A DNA stretch of 64,000 nucleotides, from positions 23,494,900 through 23,558,899 of the forward strand of contig OU342815.1 in assembly GCA_910591455.2 (NCBI GenBank). The letters run 5' to 3'. Shown here one piece after another: positions 1-13,060 of this stretch. The DNA is from Pholis gunnellus. Lineage: Eukaryota; Chordata; Actinopteri; Perciformes; Pholidae. Each line of letters begins with the position of its first letter. The stretch's first letter is position 1. The notes under the pieces were generated by a model. The model had not been told where the DNA came from and ran no database searches. It worked only from the letters and a program-made list of their open reading frames with translations. Position numbers and translations under genes: made by a program.

Positions 1-325
1 TATTATTATTGTTCACTGTTTCTCGTTCACAATGAGTGTTGAAAGATAAATATCAGTGCTGTGGATATTAAGCAGATATCATGTTATTTCATATTAGCAT
101 TTATTAAACCGCAGGAACACTGTGTAGACGAGAGCTGGACCCTCAAACATGAAGTTTACATTTTTGGGATTTTTCCAGATATTTAGATATTATGATTATT
201 ATTATATACAGTTGGTCGTCACATATTCATGAAACAGTCCGGACTCACCTCTAGAGCCTCTCGACTCGCATTATTTATCTTTAAGTCTCTGCCTTTAAGC
301 TGTTCCTTCACACCAACACACAGCA

Positions 326-2408
326 GAGGTAATAATAATAATTAAAACTGCGAGCAGTGATGAACGGGCCCTCGCCTCCCTTGCGCGTCGGGGTCGGCGG
401 CGGACTCCGGCCTGAGCGTCGGAGAACGTCCGCGACCGCGGGACGGCGCGTCCGCGAGCGAGACGTCGTCGATCCCGCGTGGACCGCCCGATGCTGGAAA
501 TGATGCTTTGCAAATAGTACTATGCTGAGGAAAAATGACACCGAAATCAAAATGGCCGACTTCTGGTAGGTTTTACAGCACGGTGCCAAGAGACTTATTT
601 TTAAGTCTCCGCAGGATACGTGCGCCTACCCAGTTTCGTACGTGTAGCTCAAACGTAGCGCCGGGGCTGCTCTTTTGAAATATTGTAGGGGGCGCTACAG
701 AAGCAATTTAAAACGAACAAGCCTAAAAATCATATCACATATTTCTTCCGATGCCTTTGACACATGTGCAAAGTGCCATGAATTTCTGAGCATCCCAACC
801 TACTATGCTATGGAAAAATGACACCAAAATCAAAATGGCCGACTTTGATAGGTTTTAGAGCATGGTGCCAAGAGACTTATTTTTAAGTCTCCGCAGGATA
901 CGTGTGCCTACCAAGTTTCGTACGTGTAGCTCAAACGTAGCGCCGGGGCTGCTCTTTTGAAATATTGTAGGGGGCGCTACAGAGGCAATTTAAAACGGAC
1001 AAGGCCAAAAATCATACCACATATTTCCTCCGATGCCTTTGACACATGTCCAAAGTTTTATGAAATTTTGAGCATCCTAACCTACTGAAACAAATTTCCT
1101 TCCGCCAGTAGGTGGCGCTATGAGTTTTTTGAATTTTTTCAAATCAGGTATGTTCAGGCTTGAAGTGGCATCATGCACAAGAAGTTTTGTGCAAATTGGA
1201 TAATGTACCTTGGAGTTATAACAACTTCAATTTTGCATGGCGAACGATGCGTCGCCACGGCAACAGCGTTCAATGAAAACACACAATACTTATGATGGCT
1301 CTTCATCAATGTCCTAAGACTATCCTTACCGATGTTGAGACTAATCGGGTCACCTGGCTAGGAGGAATAAAGAAAAGTATAAAATATGACATTTCCTTCA
1401 GCCAGTAGGTGGCGCTATGAGTTATTTCATTTTTTTCAATTTAAGTATGTTCAGGCATGAAGTGGCATCATGCACAAGAAGTTTTGTGTGGATTGGATTA
1501 TGTACCTTGGAGCTATAACAACTTGATTTTTCAGAAAAATGATGCAAAATGGCCGCCACGCCACGTCAAGGTTCTTCGACGAAAGCGCTAGCTTTTAATA
1601 ATTTTTAATCACAAAGGTCTTAAGAGCACCCTGAACAAATATGAAGTCGATCGCATAAATGCTCTAGGAGGAGTTCGTTAAAATACGAAGGCTGCAAAAT
1701 GCGAAAAGTGCCAAAAAACACAACTTTGCGGGTTTACTGTAGCGCCCCCTATTGGTTGAATGCAACACAAATCACAGGGTATGTAACGGTATGCGATGTG
1801 CACATATGCTGAAAGTTTCGTGAATTTTCGACACTGGGTTGAGAAGTTATGTGTATTGATATTAAGCCACGCCCCTAAGAAGTTCATTGGTCCATATCTT
1901 TTCAACGCAAAGAGATATCAAAAAGCTTTTGATAAATCTGAGTGATCTACATCCACTAATGATCCACAGCAATTTTGGTAGCAATAGGAGCCAGCGTGTA
2001 GGAGGAGTTTGCAAAGATGTGTTTTACACTAAATTCAAGATGGCGGAAAATCTAAGTAGGCGGAGCTTAGGGGTCTGAGAGGCTTTTTTTTAGATCTAGT
2101 GGTTTCGGACATGTGTGTTGAATTTCAAGTCAATCGGACAAACTGGCCGAGGGGCGTCGCCGGCGCGACTTGTAGGGGGCGCTAGAGAGCCATTTTTTTT
2201 CACGCAAAAATGGCTCCTATATCAAAACCCAAGTTTCGCCAGACCTGGCAAGTATGCAAAATTTGGTGAGTTTTCATGCATGGCAAATATTCCAAATATG
2301 CAGCCAAAGTGGAAAAATAAGGATCGGAATAATAATAATAATACCCCTTAGAAACTCAATAGGGCCTTCGCTGGCCCGACGTTGTCGGTGGCTCGGGCCC
2401 TAATAATC
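326..2408. repeat. Composite teleost interspersed repeat with GGCGCTATGAG modules
   Basis: The stretch begins near an AATAATAATTAAAAC tract and a GC-rich head containing GGGCCCTCGCC, and ends in a tail reading GCTCGGGCCCTAATAAT. In between, motifs such as TAGGTGGCGCTATGAG (near 1110 and 1405) and GGGGGCGCTACAGA (near 690 and 970) recur. The part from about 519 to 1088 is two tandem copies of a unit of about 285 bp. No transposase or reverse transcriptase frame is visible, so it looks non-autonomous. I recognise the style from fish genomes but cannot name the family. The 72-93 aa frames in the GC-rich head are not supported as genes. Confidence 0.65.
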
Positions 2409-2579
2409 AATGGATTCTTGCATCATGTGAGCAGCTGCATGTACCACACGGTGGCAGTCTGACTTCTGGTTTGGACCCTCAGCTGTTTTATTTCTGCTTT
2501 TATTGAATCGTCAATCACTACGTTACTCTATCAATCCCCCTTTTTCCATATTCAGTTTGATTTCAATTATTGTTTTTTA

Positions 2580-2899
2580 AAGTCATAGGAGTGTCATAGA
2601 AATAATAAAGTTTATAAAAAAGAAATAAATGTGGATATATAAAGAGAAATAAATACAAGAATAAATAAAACTAAAATACAGAGAGAAGCAAAAGTAAGGG
2701 ACAAATAAATAAAATAAACTATATAGAAAGAAAAATAAAGACAAAAGACTAATATTTATCTAAAACATATAAATACACAGAAATAAATGAAAAAACACAA
2801 ATAATATTAGTATTTGTTTCTTATATTTCTCTTTATATTTCCACATTTAGTTTCTTTTTCTTTTACAGATGTATTCATTCTGTCACTCCTATGACTCAT
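2580..2899. repeat. AT-rich fold-back (palindromic) element, copy 1
   Basis: The left end reads AGTCATAGGAGTGTCATAG and the right end reads CACTCCTATGACT, its inverted counterpart. The left half is rich in AAATAAA and the right half in TTTATTT, so the element can fold into one long imperfect hairpin. Similar elements lie at 34134-34468 and 35288-35734. This is MITE-like, with no coding capacity. Confidence 0.6.
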
Positions 2900-5020
2900 T
2901 TAGCACTAAATACATCCAATAACTCAGCTCTCTCTTGCAGACATTCTTTAATTTCACATTGTGGGATGGATGCATGTTATCTCGTCTTATCTAAAATGTG
3001 TACTCAGTTGTAATTAAGATCAGATGCAAACTAAACCTCGCTGATGTGAAACATCGCTGCTGTCCCTGAATCGATGGTCGGTGTGTTCTGAGGCTGATAA
3101 TAACGTTCCTCGGTCTGTTATTGATCGACAAGGAAGGCTGACAAATGGATTCTCACCAGGCTCCCATTCTGGGAAAGTGTTGTTACTAATTGGGCCGTAA
3201 ACAGAGACTTTGTTCTGTTCTGTCATGAGTCACTGCATGACTGTGTGTGCGTTAGTACAACACATACAGGAGCGCCGCGCGCACATGAGGCGTAATGGCG
3301 CTTCCAGGTTGGAGCCGTGTGGGCAGTAAAAGCAGTCAAAGTGAACGGGGATCTTATTGAAACGTCACAAACCGCCTTCCTACATGTGTCGCCAATCAAC
3401 GCCGGCCGTCGATGGCTGTCAGAGCTCACACTCTCTGGGCGCCCTTTCGTTTCAGCCGGAGGCCACAGTGACATCGCCTCTGACTCACCGGGGGCGGGGG
3501 GGGGGGGGAGTCTAATGAGGCTGGAGGTGATGACAACTTTACAACAGGTGTATATTGCACTCCCATGATGTTGGAAGGGGGGGAATTGTGAGGGAACAGT
3601 TGAAACAGAGATGAGTTTAAAGCTACAAGAACACGTCCCATAATGCAACTCAATAGTCGCTGCCAGCAGCTTTTACATTTCATGGCCCCGGTTTGTTTGT
3701 AGCGCAGAGCTTTTCTGGTATTCGTGGTGTCCAAAGCCAACATTACTCAAGTGAAGACGTTTTCACCAAATATTGAGCTTCAGAGACACAGAGCACGACA
3801 TGAAACAGCGTTCACATTCTATCGTGCTTAATTCTTCATCTGCATTCCTTCTTCCAGTTTATTCCCACTTATTTAATTTAATTTAAACAGAAACATATAT
3901 GAAACAATTATTAAGTGTGAAAGAAATAATACTGACAACATTGCAAAATAGAACGCAATAGCAACAAGAGCAACGTCAATAAATAAAGTTTAAATACTAA
4001 AATAGAAAAACTAAAATACAACATCAAAAATACAGTAAAATATACTAAATGTATAAGAAGTGATACTCACACCAGAGCAAACTAAAATAGAAAAGTAATA
4101 TTGAGCATGATGTTGAGAGAGATTTTGTCAATGATATTGGAAAAGTAGAAGAAAGTTATATAATTAATATAATATTGCACATGATGTGGTTATCATTGTT
4201 GTAAGTGTCTCATTTTTCATCTGTCTGTGTTGTTTTCTTGACTGAGAGATAAACACAGATCTGCAGATAGACGTCAAACAGAGTCGTGTTTTTAAAAAGC
4301 GATCTATATATATTCTCCGTAGTTCAGCTTTGCTTTGACCTGCTGGCTGTTTGTATTGAAGCTGTGAGGTGCTTCATCAGGCCGGGGACAATATTGTGCT
4401 GTTAAATTTAACTGCTCGCTCCAAAGATTTGTTTATTGAAAGTGCAAATCATGCAGCAATGGATGGAGATTCAAAGATGATGTTGCGTCTAATGTTTCTG
4501 TCAAACCAAAAAAAAATAAACTTTCCTTTGTGATGTGTGGAGGAAAATAATGAAAGAATTCAGCACTTAACCATTTCTTCTTCTGCTGTTTTTAGACCTT
4601 AAAAGTAATTTAACTTACGGCAGTTTGGCTCAAAATGTCCCTTTTTAAGTTAACAGAACCAAGAACTATGTAGGAACAACATCAGCAAAGTTATTTTGCA
4701 AAATCCTGCCTACATTTCCACAATGTCTGAAGAATGTCCTCGACCAAAGAAATTTGATTAGTTCATTTAATCGACAGCTCTGAACTTTAAATCTTGTGTT
4801 TGCAAGAGATGTGTTCATAAGCTTCTTCAGCAATAAGTCATTCAGCATAAAAAAGCATTAAACACGAAAATCGGCTCAAGAATTCTACCAACATTTCCTC
4901 ATACAATGGTTAGTATGATATGCCACGATACATTACTCCTCATTTTTTTAGCATTTTCCTACTAAATCAGCTTGTTACATGATGACAGTCTTTTCAAAAT
5001 AAACTTCTGTCTTTACAGGA
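2900..5020. other. Gene-free stretch, no supported feature
   Basis: The sequence is AT-rich with a G-tract near 3491-3507. The open frames near 3220-3740 overlap one another on both strands, lack splice-flanked conservation and resemble no family I know. I see no RNA gene. Confidence 0.4.
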
Positions 5021-5310
5021 CACAACTTAGTTAGGTTGAGGAAACAACAGTATTTAGTTAGGTTGAGGAAACAACAGTATTTAGTTAGGTTGAGGAAACA
5101 GTATTTAGTTAGGTTGAGGAAACAGTATTTAGTTAGGTTGAGGAAACAACAGTATTTAGTTAGGTTGAGGAAACGATCGTGGTTTGTGTTAAAATAACTA
5201 CGGAAGCGGCGTCACTTAAGTACACAAGTTACGTGACAAATAAAACAATGTTGACTTCTTGTTTCACACGAGGAACGAACAGCGGTCTCCTGGAGACATT
5301 TGCATTGTTT
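5021..5310. repeat. TTAGTTAGGTTGAGGAAAC minisatellite at the head of dispersed repeat family B
   Basis: TTAGTTAGGTTGAGGAAACA is repeated six times between about 5026 and 5174, some units carrying an extra ACAGTA. It is followed by a segment with AAGTTACGTGACAAATAA, GACTTCTTGTTTCACACGA and GAACAGCGGTCTCCTGG. The same segment recurs near 6545-6715 and 10665-10920, and in reduced form near 6240-6380, so it is an interspersed repeat with an internal minisatellite. Confidence 0.65.
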
Positions 5311-5579
5311 TATCTTTAGTCAAATAAAAAGACCAACAAAAAACAAATGCCCTTATAATCAATGGAAACAATATATCCATTAAAGATTATAGATTTGGAA
5401 TGAAAATGATTGATAATCAAGAACACATTGTTTTATGGAGGTGAAGTCCCGCCCCTTCAGGTGGACCAGCATGGGACCTTTTTTTCAGAAAAAAGTATCT
5501 ACGGTAGTTAACGTCTGAGTTGTGCTGTGAATTACATATATGATATTTGTCAATTTAAAAAGATAATTTTGCTCTTCAA

Positions 5580-5945
5580 GAAAGCCACCTTGGCAGTGAC
5601 CATATCTGGACTGAGGAGGAGTGACGTAGAGACGCCATATACGTCTCTGGTAGAGACCTGTCAATCACTGTGTAGCCCCGCCCCTAAAGCATCCCCTGCT
5701 TTATGGTCTGTTTGACTCTAAATGGACCATCATTTACTACATGAACATCATGCTGTATTGAAGAAGACTTGAAACTAGAGATTGAGACCATAAACTCATG
5801 TTTACAATGTTTACTGAGGTAATAAATCAAGAGAGAAGTAGAGTCATTTTCTCATAGACTTCTATACAACCAGAGGAGTCGCCCCCTGGTGGTCACTAGA
5901 GAGAATGCAGGTTTTAAGACATGAAGCATTGGCATCACTCGGCAG
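5580..5945 (-). repeat. Dispersed repeat family A, copy 1 (CTCF-motif repeat)
   Basis: This is the reverse complement of the segment seen at 9178-9545 and 36245-36745. It shares the GTAGAGACCTGTCAATCACTG and ATGAACATCATGCTGTATTG stretches and the block CGCCCCCTGGTGG at 5880-5892. It has no coding content; the short frames ending SPAPKASPALWSV are shared between copies and are not genes. Confidence 0.75.
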
Positions 5946-6539
5946 AATCAGAGGTTGATAATACACCAGTAAAAAATGCTCCTGAAACTGCTCTTTGCCC
6001 AAATCCTCGACACCAGCGCTACTTCTCGGATTTTGATGACTTTTCATGATTTAATGGCAGGCGCGACCAACACTGGCGAACCCCAACACATCGTTCAACT
6101 CTGTCTCCTAAAGTGTATTCTTAGTTCCGTTTCGAGGGAAACATATTTTATCCAGGATTACAGCAGCAGTTCTAACGTTGTCAACTGAAAACCAAAATGC
6201 AACAAAACTACTTGGTGATGTTTGGTAAAACATTTTGGTTTCGCTTAAAATAAGTATGGTCTTGATGCTATTTGAATTACATGCATGAATTAAAATTATT
6301 GGCGTTGATTTTTGGTTTGACACGTGACATGAACAGCGGTCTGCTGCGTTAAAGTGCTGTGTTTGTGTGACACATCCATGCATGCTGAATTTCGCGCTGT
6401 GTGAACTTCCGTAGACTTTGATTAGAAACGTATCTTCAACACTAAACCTGGAGAAGCACCGTTCAGTTTTTATGCACCTTATACTATCTGGAACGAACAG
6501 AAAACTGCAGGTCATCTGCAGCTTCCACTTCCTTTAAAT

Positions 6540-6715
6540 CAAGGCTGAAATACTTAGTTAGGTTTAAGAACAGATTGAGAAATACTTAAGGAAAGAATCT
6601 TGGTTCAGGGTGAAAATATCTACAGAAGTTACGTGACAAATAAGTCAACTTTGACTTCTCGTTTCACAAGCAGCATGAACAGCGATCTACTGGAGGAAGG
6701 ACCGGTGTTTGTTTG
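6540..6715. repeat. Dispersed repeat family B, copy 2
   Basis: It shares ACTTAGTTAGGTTTAAGAAC, AAGTTACGTGACAAATAA, GACTTCTCGTTTCAC and GAACAGCGATCTACTGG with the copy at 5021-5310, and carries one rather than six units of the internal minisatellite. Confidence 0.55.
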
Positions 6716-6719
6716 TATT

Positions 6720-9177
6720 ACATTTTTTAGTAGTGAAATCTGAAACTATTGCGGCAGGACAATCGTATGATCCATGGTGTTCTAAACCTGCAGCAAGGTT
6801 TCATTATCTTCGATGGTTGTGGGACCGAGAGAATCGGAGCAGTGTAGGTCCGCAGCTTTGTCCTCATGTTCACTATGAAGATGCTTGACTCTTTCCTCCT
6901 ACACTGGCGTTCATCTGACGACATCCTCAAGCATGTGACAGTAAACATCACGGTGCGTGATACACCGCAGCTGCCGTCAGCTCCTCAACCTGCTCCTGAC
7001 GTGTCTCCCCGTGGTCGCATACGTACCTTGACACAGCTGCTACCTGTGGGACGCACACATGAGCAATAGAGCATGATGGGAAAGCGTCCTGCGGTCTGGG
7101 GGTTTACAGTGCGGCCCTTTTGGACTGATTGGTTTGTTGCAGCAGCTGCTTCATCATCATCGCCGTGAATGTTTTGTGGGTTTTTCTGATGCCTGCTGGT
7201 CCCTGATTGCTGCCTCTGTTTGTGCGTTGTGGTGTTTGATTTGCGTCGGCATCCTCCTAAAGTGTAGAAGTGTTGCTGGTTTGATTGCATATGATTGTGC
7301 AGATAAACACAACGTTTTCCTCCGTCGCCGGCTGCAACGAGCAAAAGGAACAGTACAAGATGAATCTTCTGCATCTGGTAGATCTTTTGTTAAATAATGA
7401 ATTTTATACTTTCCTTGTTAAAAACTACCAATGGAATCATCCAAACAGGTCGGTTTTATGCGTGAACACACATCAATATCATATACACCGTCATGCTTAA
7501 GCACCAATTAATCCGCAGCTGTGAATAGTCCCTAATTAATAAATCATTTACTCCTAAATTGATTTGTTTATACACAAATATAATATTTTTTAAACCAGTT
7601 TGAGCATTGTGCTGAAGAGCTGAGAAGCCAAAGACAGCTTATGAAAATACCTCCCTTTCACGTAGATATCAATGGTCACAATTTAAAGGACAAATATCAG
7701 AGTTTTGTCAGTAGTAAACTCTTTGAAGCTGGAAGCTCGTTGAAAACGGCCCCAGGTATTTTAGAAAATTGCTTTTTAAAAAAAATGAAAGCAGAAATGT
7801 GCATTTCTAAAGATTTTACATGTTCAGAAGGTTAAAGTGAACAAACAGGGAAGTCTGAAAGTCTCAAGAGATGAACTTAAAATGGGATTGACTAACAATA
7901 CGATAAATACAGGACAACACCGTCCTTATTGCTTAATCTAACGTCCTTCTGTCCTCTGTTAGTAAAAGACACGTAAACAGACATTCGTCTCTGGAAGGTA
8001 ACAGATAAAAACAAGCCTCTCTTCTCCAGAGCTGACTTTTAACAGAAGAAATCGGACTCCTTCCTTTTTTCGTCGGGTGTTAATCAAACTCTGGCACTAA
8101 CGAGCGAGTCCTCATCACTTTGTAGTCGCGGCGCCTCGATGCTCTTCCTCTCTTATTAACCACATAACTCAGCTCGGCCTGCCAGCAGATCCTCACCTTT
8201 AAAAAGATCCAGACTCATGCTGGTCGATGCGGCTCAAGTGCCGCTCGGGGAACGTTAAGACACACACAAGTCAAACTCAACACTTCTCCATGACCACGAT
8301 TTGTGATCAAATTAGGACTTCCACGTTTTCACTGGAGATTCACTTCAGCTTTGAAGGAGAGTTGACACTTTTAGTCCCTTTGATAAAAGATTTGAGTTAA
8401 TTATAACTGAGCAGCGCTGCCATCTTTTTGATCTTTCAAACATTGTTCTTACAATTGTTCTTTAACAGTGAAATTTAGGAGTGAAAACAAAGCTATTCGC
8501 TGGTCATAACTTGTAAATTCTGAGAGTGAAAACATAGACATAGTAAAGGTAAAGAGTGCTTATAATGAACTCTTACTGAAGTATTACTGTAAGTAGATTA
8601 ATATATAAATACTTGGTTAAAGTAAGTGAAAACAACATGACTATTGCGTGTACTTGGTTATAATCAGAGCATGCAGCGCATCTTACTGAAGCTTCACACA
8701 CATTTTATGCAACAAAGCAACAGAGTTATTTTCTCGATTGCTACCGCAACTAATTAAAACAAAACTAAAACTAATGGCCCTAAAAAACTAAACAGTGTGA
8801 CTGTATGTGAATGTGAGTGTTTGATGAAATGAAAGAGCTTTAAACTGGGTGCATCACATCAACGAGTCACAGAGGAGGCATATAGACGACAGAGAGGAGA
8901 CTCTGTGTGCAGCAGCTGGATGAAAGAACAGAACAACACTAAAGAGACGTTTTCTGATCGTTTCCCATCTGCACGTATTAAATGTCACTTCATATTTGAG
9001 CTAGAACACAACAACTGATGAAAGTGTTCTTAAGTTGTTTTAATTACGTCAGGAATTATAAAAAGAACACACACTGTTTAATAATAATCTGTATTCATCA
9101 TATTTGATGTGTACACTGGTTTTAGCTTTTAACAATATATCAATCATATTCCTCGTCCATGAATTACACAATGTGAT
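6720..9177. other. Gene-free stretch, no supported gene
   Basis: Open frames at 6866-7069, 6985-7374 and 7134-7397 overlap on opposite strands and show no domain, no signal peptide that I trust and no flanking exons. The rest is AT-rich sequence with many stops. Confidence 0.4.
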
Positions 9178-9545
9178 GTTAGCTGATGCTTCACGTGTTA
9201 AAGCTGCATTCTCTCTAGTGTCCACCAGGGGGCGACTCCTCTGGTTGTATAGAAGTCTATGAGAAAATGACTCTACTTCTCTCTTGATTTATTACCTCAG
9301 TAAACATTGTAAACATGAGTTTATGGTCTCAATCTCTAGTTTGATTGACAGGTCTCTACGTCACTCCTCCTCAGTCCACATATGGTCACTTCCTGTTCAC
9401 TGGTTGCAAAAAACAACATGGCGACAGCCGTAATCCAAGATGGGGATGGCGAAAATGCCGAACTCGAGGCTTCACAATGGTAGTCCACAAACCAACGGGT
9501 GACGTCCCCATGACTACGTCCACTTCTTATATTCAGTCTATGTTT
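9178..9545 (+). repeat. Dispersed repeat family A, copy 2
   Basis: It starts with GATGCTTCACGTGTTAAAGC, carries CCACCAGGGGGCG at 9222-9234, and ends near TTATATTCAGTCTATG. Relative to the copy at 36245-36745 it lacks the middle part between the CTCTAGTTT and TTGATTGACAGG blocks (about 9341), a deletion of roughly 110 bp. Confidence 0.75.
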
Positions 9546-10659
9546 CAACCATCTGGATAGAAATATCACCGCACAATATGCAAAAAAAAAAGATGCATCT
9601 CCTTGCTTGATTCTACAGTTTCTACAGTCGTTTTTTGAGTTGGTGCCGACACTATGCTTCATGATCTAATCTATATGTACCACTTGGTTTTGTAACTGTG
9701 TGGTTGTGTACGTAGAGTGGAGCGTGTACGTCTTTCAAAATGAGAACGTGAACAAGAAGCTCTTCAGCTGCTTCTCTGGGGCTCAATTATTCCTATTTCC
9801 TCGGCTTCTGTGCAGGCCAATCACACTAGATGGCCTGTGATTACCAGATCTTCAAATGTGCTGCACGATGGGAAGATTCAAGAGTCAACAGTGTTTGTGT
9901 TCATTGCTTTCTATTATTTTTTATCTCTGCCAAAAGACAAGGAAGCCGGGCTCAATCAGGCTGCTGAGGAGCTCTTTTTAGTTTACAGATATGGTTGATT
10001 TGAAAGCAAATTACTCGCCGTCATGCAAAATAAATAAAATCAATGGATTAGAAAATTAAGATGAACTAAATAAAAAAAAAATACTATAATACATACAGTC
10101 AATGAGCTTCAAGGTTTATTTCTATTGTCTTTCCTTTATTGGCTGAAAATGTTTTGGGATTTTTAAAATTCTTAAACAAAAATCCAATTAAAGTGACAAG
10201 AGCAGAGACAATTTGACACGCTTTAACTCAACACTTGAACACATCTTCTAAGCTATAAACTAAATTATACGACTGTACTATGATGATACACATTAATGCT
10301 GGTACTAAAATGGATATATCTTACCAAAATATGCATTTCTTGGTTAAAAATGGCCTCAACATGCCATCTACTGGTTTAAATCAGCTCTAATGTGCGATGA
10401 TAATATTAGATATAGCGAGATATAGTCGACCGTTTTGGACTAATGTACGTCATGAAATAAAAGAAAGATAAAGTCCTTCAGACCTTCCTCCTCTCCCCAC
10501 AGCGTCTATGGTTTTTGCTGTTTCAGTGACCACCGTGTAGCAATACAACCACAGCTCATTTAGTGGCCGGCTAGTTAGCTAGCTGACGTTAGCTTGGTAA
10601 TCCCACCATGTTTTCATGCTAACATTACACTGGAAACACGCTCGAAGACGGACGCTGGG

Positions 10660-10925
10660 TTTAGGAAAAGATCGCAGTTTGGGTTAAAATAAGCATGTAA
10701 ATGATGTTACTTAATTAAAGAAGTTACGTGACAAATAAGTCAAAGTTTAGGGTAAAAATACGTACAGAAGTGACGTTACATAAGTACGGAAGTTACGTGA
10801 CAAATAAGTCAAAGTTTAGGGTAAAAATACGTACTGAAGTTACTTTACTTAATTACGCCACAAATAAATCAATATCCACTTTTGGTTCCACGGGACATGA
10901 CCAGCGGTCTCCTGGGTCTGTTTTT
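10660..10925. repeat. Dispersed repeat family B, copy 3, with internal duplication
   Basis: The unit with AAGTTACGTGACAAATAAG, TCAAAGTTTAGGG and TAAAAATACGTAC occurs twice in tandem (about 10720-10780 and 10790-10850), followed by the family's GACCAGCGGTCTCCTGG end. No coding content. Confidence 0.55.
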
Positions 10926-11780
10926 AGACCTATCCCCATTTTTTTATTGCTTTTTATACTACGTCACTTGTCCTGGTTTACTATTGCTTGGATTACATAT
11001 CAATTTATTATGTGGAATATATACAAATTATAGTGTAATACCTTTCTGAGGTATAGCTACGAACAGTGTATAAAACAGCCTGAATAATTTGATTAATTGT
11101 TGATCAGTGCTTTAAAAACGCTCCCCTACAGCAAAAAAGAGTTAAATGTGTTCACCAAACAAACAAACAAATAAAGTGTGATGATGGACCACAGATGAGG
11201 TCATAGTTATGTTTAAAGCCCAACAAAATAACAGAGAAAGTGGTGCAGAGAAAAATAAGTCAGTGAAAGTCAACGGATCATAGAAACTCTCTAAAATATG
11301 ACCTTTTGAAATCTTTTATAATGTGTTATTATTCTCAAAATAATCAACCAAGACTCACCACCTCTGTTACTCTTCTTGGAAAGGTCAGATTGTTTCAGGA
11401 GAAATGTGATGTTGAATATGAGCACCGGTCTGGTTAAATGCAGCTCTGTGTTCAGTCCACCTGATCTGAGCAGTTAATCCCTGGACAGAACAACGTACAG
11501 TGGCCACATCGGACAACAGGTCTGTTACCTGAACAGGTAAATAAAACAACAAGCTATCTGACTCACTTACAGCAGCAGAGGAAACCATTTTGTCCCCACT
11601 GAGATGGATTCTTCTCCGCTTTAATTAATCTACACGAGGCTAAAGCTGAATAAAGATAATCACAAGAGAAGGATTGCATTTTCTATGATTTGGAGAAGCA
11701 GGTGAACGAGGCGTTCATGGAGAAGGACTGCTAGTTTGCCTCAAAGAGGTTCTGGTAAACCATCAGATGATTTGCGTTGT

Positions 11781-12420
11781 TACGTTACTATGTTAAGTTA
11801 CCATGTCACGTTACCGTGTCAAGTTACCGTGTCACGTTACCATGTCAAGTTACCATGTCACGTTACCATGTCAAGTTACCATGTCAAGTTACCATGTCAC
11901 GTTACCTTTTCACGTTACCATGTCAGGTTACCGTGTCAAGTTACCGTGTCAAATTACCATGTCAGGTTACCATGTCAAGTTACCATGTCACGTTACCATG
12001 TCACGTTACCATGTCACGTTACCATGTCAGGTTACCATGTCAGGTTACCATGTCAGGTTACCTTTTCACGTTACCATGTCAAGTTACCATGTCACGTTAC
12101 CATGTCACGTTACCATGTCAGGTTACCATGTCAGGTTACCATGTCAAATTACCATGTCAAGTTACCATGTCACGTTACCATGTCACGTTACCATGTCAGG
12201 TTACCATGTCAAGTTACCATGTCAGGTTACCTTTTCACGTTACCATGTCAAGTTACCATGTCACGTTACCATGTCAAGTTACCATGTCACGTTACCATGT
12301 CAAGTTACCATGTCACGTTACCATGTCACGTTACCATGTCACGTTACCATGTCACGTTACCATGTCAGGTTACCATGTCAGGTTACCATGTCAGGTTACC
12401 TTTTCACGTTACGTTAGGTT
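11781..12420. repeat. 13-bp minisatellite with higher-order structure
   Basis: About 48 head-to-tail copies of GTTACCATGTCAN, where N is C, A or G. The unit is 13 bp, so a 39-bp period leaves all three forward frames open for over 600 bp and creates spurious frames of 204-260 aa. A variant unit with CCTTTTC in place of CCATGTC starts at 11905, 12061, 12230 and 12399, spaced 156, 169 and 169 bp (12, 13 and 13 units). This shows multi-unit amplification. GTTACC is also an RFX half-site. Confidence 0.9.
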
Positions 12421-13060
12421 GTTACGTAGTTAAGATAAGAAAAATAAGGTATAACTTTATTAATCCCAAAGGAAGTTCTTGTCCCAGAGTTTCATTAAAG
12501 ATTACAACAGAAGAATAGCAAAACATATATAAACTTATATGAACAATATAATAACAATAAAGAAGTTACTAATTATTAGTATTATGAAATAATACTAAAA
12601 TAAATAATACTGTTGCGTTGTTACGTTATTCTTTTAACACAAACCAACAACACCAATCTAACTTTTCCTGCCTTAACGTTTCCTTTGGTTTGCAGAAACG
12701 TACAGTGCTGAGACAGACAGACATGTGGACAGATGTATTTACAGTATTTACAGTATGTTGAGCTCTGTCTGCAGGTCTGATTTATTAATAACCTGACTGG
12801 TTGTTTTGTTTTTAGTTTTGTCTTTTCATTTAAATATGGAATATATATTTTAGTTTGTTTGTTGAGGTGTGAATGACATCATCATTCAACATAAGAACTA
12901 CTGATTTATTTTGAAATATAAAAGACTCATTTAAAAAACTACTTTGATTATATACTGTGTAGTTGGTGTCAGCTCTTCACATTAAACATTTGAAATACAC
13001 AAAAACAAAAAATAGTTATACATAAAGAACAATTTGCTATAATCCTGAAAATGAAATATG
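12421..13060. other. Gene-free stretch with a possible retroelement tail
   Basis: At about 12446-12500 the sequence GGTATAACTTTATTAATCCC followed by AAAGGAAGTTC resembles the tail shared by many fish LINE/SINE elements. A related ACTTTATTGTCC stretch lies near 13790. The remainder is AT-rich with no supported gene. Confidence 0.35.

Noticed and set aside
3220..3743. Overlapping frames of 83-141 codons on both strands
   Set aside because: No splice-flanked homology, no domain, and a G-run inside; treated as chance in a locally GC-richer stretch.
11781..12420. CRISPR-like repeat array
   Set aside because: Units of 13 bp without spacers in a vertebrate genome; it is a minisatellite.
11736..12518. 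Long forward frames of 204-260 codons in three frames with YHVRLPCQVTMS-like repeats
   Set aside because: They are the automatic product of a 13-bp tandem repeat without stops; no start context, splice sites or family match.
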